DNA of 64,000 nucleotides, taken from contig OZ020588.1 of NCBI GenBank assembly GCA_963971535.1, forward strand, positions 120,791,505-120,855,504, in the 5' to 3' direction. Below, in pieces: positions 56,301 through 64,000 of this stretch. Positions within the stretch are counted from its first letter, which is position 1, and the number at the start of each line of letters is the position of its first letter. The translations under genes and the position numbers were made by a program. Source of the DNA: Notolepis coatsorum (taxonomy: Eukaryota; Chordata; Actinopteri; Aulopiformes; Paralepididae). The notes beneath the pieces are model-generated. The model was given only the letters and a program-made list of their open reading frames with translations, searched no databases and had not been told where the DNA came from.

Positions 56301-59300
56301 TCTGGCGTCGAGACGCTTTGCAGACAGTTGTCCACGTAGAAACTATTTCCTACACTTTGTCGGACCTCTTCATCAGCTGCTGGGTCCTCTGCGACGTGTT
56401 TTTGCAGTGCAAACGTAGCACAGCATGGGCTGCATGTGGTTCCGAAAGGGAGGGCTTCCCATTGATAGATGGATGGTTGCTCATCCCCGATCCTCTCTCT
56501 CCATAAGAACCGCAGCAGGGGCTTGTCCTCCTCCACTAGTCGCACCTGCAGGAACATCCCTTTGATGTCGCCGCTGATGGCCACCTTGTCTTGGCGGAAA
56601 CGTAGCAACACGCCTAGTAGAGAGGGGCCGAGTGTTGGGCCGGGCAAGAGCTCTTTATTCAGATTTTGTAATCCGATCAGGTAGCTGCAGTTGAACACAA
56701 TACGATCCTTGCCGTTGTGGTGGACTTTGTGGTGCGGCACGTACCATGATTCGGTCGTCTGATCGGCCTCTTTAATGTCAATTTTCTTTATGTGTCCCGC
56801 TGTGATTAGCTTGTCAATCTCAGCGCGGTATACAGTCGCTTGAGCGGGGTCTCTGGCTAGGCGCCGCTCTGTGTTCGATAGATACCGCTCCGTCGCTTCT
56901 TTTGGGGTGTGGAAGGTAGGCATACCCTCTCGCCTCAGGAGTGGAGTTGCGTATCTCATCACTCCGTTGACTTTGACTCTCTTTGTCCCCCGCTCGAGGA
57001 GGGCTATAGCATAAATGTCTTCCTTGGAACGAATGTGTTTCTTTTCGTTCTTAAAGGGCATTGTCTCTAGTGTCCATAGCCTCTCGACGTGCTGTAGGAG
57101 GGTGGTGTCTTCTTCTGTCACTCTGGAGTGGAGGCAGCTAGTGGCTGCTGTTCGGTTAGGAGACCTAGAGAGGGGGCCTTGTAGTGTCCATCCTAGGCGG
57201 GTCTCGACTGCTGCAGGACAGCCTCTGGGCCCAGTGTGGACCCGGTCCATCGGGACGATGAGGTGTGCATGGTCGGATCCTATCAGCAGGGTCGGGGTGG
57301 CACCGTCTATGAGCGGTATAGGTAGTTGACGCAGGTGCACATATTTATCCATCAGCTTGGCGATGGGGTAGGTGTACTGCGACAGGCCTATGTCTTGGCT
57401 GGTGAAAGCGTTAGTGATCCTATACCGTCTCTCTGGCTGCCCGCTTGCTGCGATAGTGAAGGAGACATTCTCGCCCTTTATCGTCTTCAGGTCTCTTCTT
57501 ATTGTCCGAATCGTCATCGTTTCTTCGCTCCCCCGCAGCCCCAGCTGGGCCGCAGCGGACGCGAGGAGAAGGGTCTTCTCTGACCCGTCGTCAAGGACGG
57601 CGTAGGTGTCCATGACCTTGTCTTCGTAACTCAATGTTACGCGGACCACCTTCAAGAGCACCCGGGCGCCCCCGCTGCTGGCGGGGTCAATGTACATAAC
57701 ACTTGCCTTTGTGCTGCTTGAGGGTGCAGGCTTTCTTCTGTTACTGTCATATAGGACGTCCAAGTGGGCTCCGTCACACCGACTACACCTCTTCTTTAAG
57801 CGGCAGTCGGCTGCCATGTGACTGCGCGCACATCGGTAACAGCGTCGGTTGGACTTTATCCATTGACTCACCTCGTCGGCGGTCATCTTCTTGAACGTGT
57901 CACAGTGTGACAGCCAGTGTTCCTTTTCGCAGTACGGGCATACAATCTTCCACTTCTCTTTCATCGAGGGGGTACTGTGGTTCTTGTTGCTCGGTACTGA
58001 TTCGGCTTGGTGCATGACGGTCACCAGCCTGCGGCCATCGTTTGCTCTCCTAGGTCCCTCTCTGGAGCTTGGTGTGCTCCGCACGAACGTATCCAACCGT
58101 AGGCTGTTGACTTCTCTCGCCAGGAAGTCGGCTAGGTCTAGGAGGGATGGCTCGGGACCGTTAGGATCACGGTGGTCTCTTTGCCGCCTGAAGCGCTCTT
58201 GTTGGGCGGGCGGAAGCTTCTCTAAAATCCTCTCAACATTAGAGTTTGCGTACAGTTCGTGCATACCCTTTTCCTTTTGCGCCCCCAGCATCCCTACCAG
58301 GGATTGTACCTTGATAGACAGGTCATCTAGTGAGCGATTGTCTGTGGCTGGGGGTAGACGGTCAATATTCCTTATCTCTTGTATTACGTAGTCCCATATG
58401 CGTCCATATCATTGGTCGAGGGCTGCTAGAGCCGCGGTGTATGGGGTAGTAGAGGTGGAATATGCCAGCGCTATATTGTGCGCTCGGGGCACCTTGAGGT
58501 GCTTGAGTAGGATAGCATACTTGTACGGTTCATCAGTTACATCGGACATCATTGTCTCTAAGCACATTCGTAGCTCTGTGTACTGTGCTCTGTTCTCGTG
58601 TGTGAAGTCCGGGAACGTCGGTGTGCCAAGGTACGATGCCATGGATGGCTGGCACATCGGTGAGCGTTGGAGGAGAGGCCTCCTAGGCGAGTCTCCTCTT
58701 ACGTGTCGTGGTGGGCTGGTACCTGCCGGGTACCAAGGCCCGCGTACCCAGGTGCTGTTCCTCGGGGCTGGTCGTGCGTCAAGCTCACCCGTGAATTGAG
58801 TCGGGGGTCTGTAGCGCAGAGCCGCGGGGGTAAAGTCTGGGCTGTACTGGACCTCCTAGTCCTGTGGAGTACGGTGATGCTGTTGGGCTTGACTCTCCTC
58901 CTCTCCCTCTTCTTCTTCCTCTGCCAGATCATCTAGATCCTGTAGTCGTCTATTTAGCCTCTACGTGGCATAGGCCGGTTCTTCCCTGTTGCTGGGTCTC
59001 GCTTGGACCGGTCGGGGAAGGGGTTCGGAGAGGGGTATAGGCTCTCTCTGTTGGCCGGGCTCAGGGTCGCTTGATCGGGTAGGGGAGGGTGCCCTTGACC
59101 CTTGTCTTGACGAGGCCCTGGAGCCCCGTGCGGAGGGAGGGGGGGTTACCCTGGCAATCAGCTGCTCCATTATCTGCGCTTGTAATCGGTCGCGCTCGGC
59201 TTCGCGCTTGGTGAGAGCGAGGTCGCGCTCTGCTTCGCGTTGGGCACCGGCGGCGGCGCGCTGGGCTTCGGCGCGGTCTCTTTCCATATTCTCTTCCGTC

Positions 59301-59998
59301 TGGAGGCGTCTAGTCTCTAGGCGTATGCGGTCTTCGTCACTCCGTTGCTGCGCCTGAAAGCGCTCTCGCTCGGTCGCGGAATGTTCGCGTTCACTAAGGG
59401 CTTGCGCTTGGAGTTTCGCGTGGAAGCGTTCTTGTTCCATGGAAGAATGTTCGCGCTCTCTAAGCGTCTGTGCTTGGAGTCGATCGCGCTCGGTTGAGGC
59501 TGCCAGGCTGGCGACAAAGGCCTGCGCCAGCATCTTGTCCGCCTCGCTGGGGGAAGACGCTGGTTGAGGTGATCGGCTTCTGGTAGTACTCGTTGGAGAT
59601 CCGTTCTCCTGTCGCGTACCGAGGAGATCCATCTCCTGGGTGCGCGTCTCTTCTTGTGGTGGGTCGGGTTCCATCCCTGGAGGGCTTTCTTTATCCTGGA
59701 GCTCTCCGGGGACTACCTCGTTGGTCTTGGCGGGGGGTAAAGTCATGTCAGGTCCCTCCTGGTCCCCACCGTGAGCTTGGTCAGTTACGTTAGAACCCAC
59801 TAGGGTCTCTACTGGCGGGGTAGCCTGGTCGGTAGGGTTGGACATAATTTTACTATCTACTTTTTCCGCGTTTAACGTCTGTAGAAAGCTAGGTAGTATT
59901 CTGGCAACGTAGTCCTCTAAGTACTGAGGTGTCTGCCTTCTACGCTGCGGGCGATCTATTTTAGGAGAACCGTTTGTGGAGTGTTCATCATTGGCCAT
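53325..59998 (-). pseudogene. gag-pol: BEL-B gag-pol polyprotein, three nonsense codons and a LINE insertion
   Basis: ATG at 59998 (MANDEHSTNG). The frame is stopped by TAG at 58961-58963, TAG at 58856-58858 and TGA at 58409-58411; it is then open from 58408 down to the LINE insertion. Order on the - strand: long coiled coil rich in RERE/ERFQA heptads (about 59530-59160), capsid-like region (58650-58100), Cys/His knuckles (about 57945-57770), protease DDGS (57581-57592), RT with YVDN (about 56328-56339), RNase H (about 55780-55430), integrase zinc region and first core Asp (about 54643). The insertion falls between the first and second catalytic Asp; the second (near 54045) and the Glu (near 53898) follow it. 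Compared with BEL-A the stops are at different places, so the two copies were disabled independently. Confidence 0.92.
54132..54546 (-). mobile_element. LINE 3' UTR inserted in BEL-B integrase
   Basis: Inverse of the LINE 3' end at about 33990-34417, with GTTTCAAGTTTCTTTAAT at the left as the 3' terminus. Compared with BEL-A the flanks lack a target duplication and appear to have lost about three bases, so limits are approximate. Orientation matches BEL-B. Confidence 0.85.
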
Positions 59999-60040
59999 GT
60001 CAATATTAATACTACTATATTAATATTACGCTAGTTACCC

Positions 60041-60057
60041 TCCGGCTCGAAGGACCA
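60041..60057 (-). promoter_or_regulatory. Primer binding site of BEL-B, tRNA-Tyr type
   Basis: The same 17 bases as in BEL-A, two bases from the LTR. Confidence 0.85.
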
Positions 60058-60059
60058 AT

Positions 60060-61386
60060 TGTAACTGAGGGGTACAATTCCCTGACTGTATTATATAAGT
60101 ATGGTATCATTAAACCACTACTGTCTTATGTACATTACTACTGGCCATACAGTACACAGGTATATCAGATGAACACTTCCCACAATGACACGGTTCCACA
60201 CAAAACTGGGTTTAATAATATTTATTAGCAGCAATGATAGTATATAACAATACTTTACGTAGGGTCGCGCTTATAAGGCGAAAGAATGTGCGTGAGTAAA
60301 TCAATAACGTAAGTCCATTATCATATTACGCAGGAGATAATGAATACCACCTGTATCTTAGGAATTATATCTATGGTACACTAGTAAGGCAGCGGGAGAT
60401 ACTGGTAGGGTCCCTCCGGTTGTAGGCCAGCAAGGGGAGAGGATTTGTCGGTAGTAGAGTCTGGGTCAACGAAGAATAAGGAGACTCCAAGTACAGGAGA
60501 CGGTGCAATAATCTCTTGATCCGCAGACGAATAACAGCTGTTCTCCGGCATGCAGCTCCGCATGGAAGAAAGCTAGCCAGCCTCAGGCTTCTTAGAGGCG
60601 GGCTCGACGTTGCTCCTCACAGGGTAAATCCCACACAATTGTGGGTGTAGACGATTCTCCGCTCCATCAATTACAGGACCAAAGCAAATATAATCCAGCC
60701 GAAAAGGGCTATGTAGTCGTCGGGTAGGTTATCCAGTGTACCTGTCCACACGGTCCTCGTCTAGGGCTCCTCGGGTGAAGGCGCCAGGGTAAGCTGCCCA
60801 GCCTGGATAAGCACACTAGCTGGTACGAGGAAACGTTGGTGATGCTGGTCACTGTAGAACGGTAGCCGCACGATACACTATACATAAATAGACTATTACT
60901 GAATTAATAGAATAAGTCGAACTCGACGGTACAGCGTTAAACTCTGATACTTCAGTTATTAATTCGCACGCGGTCTCAATGCTCTATTTGGGGCCAAACA
61001 GGCCATACTTCACCGCACGTTGTATCGTGGGTGAGGCTTCAACTTATTGGGTAACTTAACTTCTGTATTCACCTGCGCCGTATTTATACGTTAGGTGAAC
61101 AAACTAGTACCAGCCCTATTCCTGTCTCGTATCCTTGCGCAGAGCCGTTCATGCCCAGGCATGTCTTTGGCGGTGACTTTGAACTAGACCCTGGGGGTAT
61201 GGCAATGGCGCCTAGGGGACCGCTGTCCAATAGGAGAACGAAATATTATGGTCTGTGCTAGGTAAAGGGATATTCCGTGTATATGTACAAGGAATACACA
61301 AGGGATATCAAACGATATACAAATATTATGCAATATATATCAATTAATAAATATATATATTCGGTTTAATCTGATCCTTCGTAACA
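60060..61386 (-). repeat. BEL-B 5' LTR
   Basis: 1327 bp, offset from the 3' LTR by 8155 bases. Differences noted near 60169, 60896 and 61065. TATAAATA box on the - strand at 61081-61088. Confidence 0.95.
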
Positions 61387-61391
61387 GTTCC
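61387..61391. repeat. Target duplication GTTCC, right copy of BEL-B
   Basis: Matches 51900-51904. Confidence 0.95.
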
Positions 61392-62376
61392 GCTTCGTTA
61401 CAACATTTTCTTTCTACCAAAAACGAATGTCCTTTCAAGGGGACAATTATCAAGACGTTTTGTCTGGACGAGTCCAAAAATTCAAAGCAGTGATTACAGT
61501 GGAGCTAGGACTTTCTGGTGAAAAGATGGCCGCCGGCATACCAAATTACAGTTAAAGTGGCATGTTTAGCCTCTATTCTGGCCGGAAAAGATCCAAACTA
61601 ACCTACCTGTACTGGTTCATCAAAATTCTCATACCTGTACTGGTTCATCCCAACTTATCTGTAGTGATTAATCAAAATTCTCCTACCTATACTGGCCCAT
61701 CCAAACTTACCTATACTGGTCCAATTGTTCATCAAAACAACAGGATAAAAATGGGGTTCTGATTATGGAGTAAATACGTCAACATTAGCATAGGTGCATG
61801 GGTTCAAGGCTGGTTGACAGCAGCGGCTCCTTTAGATTAGACCAGTGTTTCTCAAAGTGGGAATCATTAGACCATTCTGGTAGTCATGGCATGATCGATG
61901 TCTCCCTCTTTTGGGGAAAAGGTATACTGCAGTTGAATTTAGGTTTCCCATGGATCTGGTAATCAATCAAAAGATCATCCTATCCTATAATTCCATATCT
62001 TAAGACTTGGTTCCGATACAAATTTATTGAGATGCTGTAAAAGAAGACCGATAAAATAATTGGTATTACCTAATTTTGGGCAAAATTAAGCTATTTTAAT
62101 TAAAACCGGTATTGTGATGCTTGGAAAGATAAAACATTTAAAATAGGATAAAACCACAGGGATAATTTGGAATGAATAAATAGCTTAAGTATCTTTTATT
62201 TACTATGTTTAAATAATAAGGCCGTCACAAAAGGGGGGTTAATCCTGAATTACCTTATTGTGCTCTGTTGTCTGTCTGTTTTTTATTTATTTATTGAGGA
62301 AGCTGGAAATGAAAGGAGTGTGAGGATAGTATTGTAGGAATATAGAAACCTTTGTGGCACCTTTTTACATTTGTTT
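61392..62376. other. No gene; one hAT-like terminus
   Basis: CCAGTGTTTCTCAAAGTGGG near 61842 resembles a hAT (Charlie-like) start, but no partner end was found. A CTACCTRTACTGG phrase repeats several times at 61602-61725. Confidence 0.4.
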
Positions 62377-62384
62377 ATTGATAG

Positions 62385-62473
62385 TAGGGCTGACCCCTAT
62401 TAGTCGATTAGTCGACTAATCGGTCGAAAGGAGCCGTAGTCGACTAGCCAACCTCTTAGTCGAATACAAAAAA

Positions 62474-62542
<69 letters not shown>

Positions 62543-62938
62543 CTTTTTATTTTTTATTTTATTTATCATTCTTTGCTAAAGAAAAGAGGCCTAGAAGCGT
62601 GGCTAACGCTAATTGCACGCATACCAGAGGCTAACTGCCTACGAAAACAGGCACAGAGGCACTGAAAGAGGATTTCACCCATCTAATGAACACACTAGAC
62701 TAGACAAATATCAAGATGTATCCATCAGTGGACCAATTGCATGCGTTTGCAGAAGACAAGAAGCCTTCAGTCGACTCCTTCAGACATTAAGCACCCCCCA
62801 CAGCCCAAATGGAATGATAAAAAATGTAATAATAATTTTTTTTTCAAATATTATATTTTTTATTTTTGTCGACCAATAGTCGACTAATTTTGGCCAATCA
62901 TGGTCGACCATCCAAATCCTTAGTCGGGGACAGCCCTA
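62385..62938. mobile_element. hAT MITE with 8-bp target duplication
   Basis: 554 bp with termini TAGGGCTGACCCC and the inverse of TAGGGCTGTCCCC, flanked by ATTGATAG at 62377-62384 and 62939-62946. Several AGTCGACTA motifs occur near both ends. A (TA)n array lies inside. No transposase. Confidence 0.93.
62477..62537. repeat. (TA)n microsatellite
   Basis: About 30 TA dinucleotides inside the hAT MITE. Confidence 0.95.
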
Positions 62939-62946
62939 ATTGATAG

Positions 62947-63289
62947 GTTCAAATTTGATTTCATCGTTGGAAAGAGATGGAACGTAGGATGACAATTAGA
63001 ATAATATTAACAATAATAGTTTGACATTGTTGTTCTTTTACCGCGCACGTTAGATGAAATTATCGGGTTACTGTTTCAGTGGGAGTACATTTAAGGGAAA
63101 TGTAAAGGGGGGGGGGGGGGATTCCAGGGATTCCAGGGACAGACACTAAATTAAATTAAATATTAAATAAAAAGTTGAAAAATAAGGATATATATAAAGA
63201 CAGAGAATGCCACAATAGGGGACTGTATGGAAAATAGTTCCTAATTAATGAACGGTGGCTACTTCACTATATTTACTAGACTTAACTAT
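62947..63289. other. No feature recognised
   Basis: AT-rich; a run of 14 G ends at 63120. Confidence 0.4.
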
Positions 63290-63705
63290 AGGTTGGTTTA
63301 TGTAAAGATTGTAGTCTACTATCAATAAGACACTTGGTTAGTTATTTATGCTTGCTTCAGCCAGCTGTTTATTGTCTGAAGGTTGTACACAGGTGTCCTA
63401 ATTATATAGCCCTACCAGTAACCATAGTTACAGGTTGCATGATGTTATACTGCCACTTAGTGGTAGCAGCTATGATAGCACCTATCATTACATCCTCTTT
63501 CCAAACAGGTGAGCATAACCTTAGTCAAATAAATCACCTAGTGTCAACAATGTGTCAACCATACAATAATACATAATCTTCTCCATCACCAATATCACTA
63601 ATTCAACTATCAACACTTCTCTTTCCAAACAGGTGAGCATAACCTTACTATTATTATTATACTATTATTAAAATAAACACCAACCACAATGTGTCCACCA
63701 TACAA
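63290..63705 (-). repeat. Probable LTR of a Gypsy element, U3 duplicated
   Basis: Lies just after the pol terminus on the - strand. Contains, on the - strand, two imperfect copies (period about 124-140) of a unit with TGTATGGT-GACACATTGT and AAGGTTATGCTCACCTGTTT, a TATATAA box near 63403 and AATAAA near 63372, in LTR order. Limits are not proven because the other LTR is outside the window. Confidence 0.4.
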
Positions 63706-63732
63706 ACCTTCTCCTTCAACACAATCAACCAT

Positions 63733-64000
63733 TCAACAATGTTCTATGAGTCTCTCAGGTGGTTTCTTAGGTCTAGAAGACCTTCTCAATGTCTCAGCCA
63801 TTGTGGAAGGTGAAGGAGGCGCAGTGTGTTGCATGTCTGCTGCATCACCACCTTGTTGTGATAGTTCAGATTCAGTGTCCCCGCTTGGTTTCTCTGTGTG
63901 CTCCTGAGTCTTCAACAGACTCCTCCTATTTCTCCTAAACACTTGTCCATTCTCAGTCTCTACAGCGAATGACCTGGGTCCTACTTCCCTGAGGACTGTT
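63733..64000 (-). pseudogene. pol: Gypsy Pol C-terminus, cut by window edge
   Basis: The - strand frame is open from the window edge to the stop at 63733. It reads GPRSFAVETENGQVFRRNRR near the edge and ends RRSSRPKKPPERLIEHC. The ETENG-x-x-x-RRNRR motif and the basic, Pro-rich tail are typical of the end of Ty3/Gypsy integrases. A purine-rich stretch (GAAGGAGAAGG near 63709-63719) follows. I list it as a pseudogene only because the remainder cannot be seen. Confidence 0.7.

Larger units (their letters stand above)
51905..61386 (-). mobile_element. BEL/Pao LTR retrotransposon, copy B
   Basis: 9482 bp including an inserted LINE end of about 415 bp. Two 1327-bp LTRs differ at three positions by my count. 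Same primer site and domain order as BEL-A, with similar but clearly diverged protein and LTR sequence, so it is a separate insertion of a related subfamily. It lies 125 bp downstream of the Gypsy element, not inside it. Confidence 0.95.

Noticed and set aside
53359..58799. Many + strand frames of 60-166 codons across BEL-B
   Set aside because: Shadows of the - strand gag-pol frame.
62385..62938. AGTCGACTA motifs as a protein-binding operator array
   Set aside because: They lie within the inverted ends of a bounded hAT MITE, which explains them.

Overview
This window looks like repeat-dense intergenic or heterochromatic DNA from a teleost fish. The basis is the mix of element families: BEL/Pao and several Ty3/Gypsy lineages, L2- and L1-type LINEs with fish-style 3' tails, tRNA-derived SINEs, hAT, piggyBac and pogo-like MITEs, and long CA, GA and TGAA microsatellites. 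I recognise no host protein-coding gene, rRNA, functional tRNA or CRISPR array. No prokaryotic gene organisation is present. Every long open frame that I can assign belongs to a retrotransposon.

Layout: 1-4.9 kb holds microsatellite, a sliver of LINE reverse transcriptase, a hAT end and a 306-codon LINE fragment with an R2-type zinc knuckle and endonuclease. 4866-13950 is a structurally complete BEL/Pao element on the + strand (BEL-A), with a 5-bp target duplication, 1390-bp LTRs and a tRNA-Tyr-type primer site. 14-22 kb carries LINE scraps, a delimited hAT MITE, a LINE with one long RT frame, a pogo-like MITE and a TTAA-flanked piggyBac-like MITE. 22-30 kb has a SINE with a triplicated tRNA-like head, a split purine minisatellite, a Gypsy RT/RNase H/integrase fragment, a 221-bp tandem duplication, inverted repeats and LINE debris with an inserted SINE. 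30.3-33.6 kb is a 5' portion of a Mag-like Gypsy element. 35.3-42.5 kb is a degraded L1-type LINE on the - strand. It is interrupted by an L2 LINE (6-bp target duplication) and by a TTAA-bounded repeat; a second copy of that repeat holds a SINE. 42625-51779 is a Gypsy element with about 1.9-kb LTRs, whose 5' LTR contains a 693-bp hAT MITE. 51905-61386 is a second BEL/Pao element (BEL-B) on the - strand, with an LINE 3' end inserted in its integrase. The right edge has another hAT MITE and the 3' end of a further Gypsy element running out of the window.

The elements do not work together as a pathway, but their nesting gives a relative history. L1 was in place before the L2 and the TTAA repeat. 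Gypsy was in place before the hAT MITE in its LTR. The two BEL elements look youngest: I count 6 LTR differences in 1390 bp and 3 in 1327 bp. Both BEL copies retain LTRs, primer sites and TATA motifs, but each has a few nonsense codons. Coordinates come from reading the sequence by eye. Family names rest on motifs, not database searches. I found no convincing previously undescribed biological system; the most useful results are the exactly delimited insertions and the hairpin structures.
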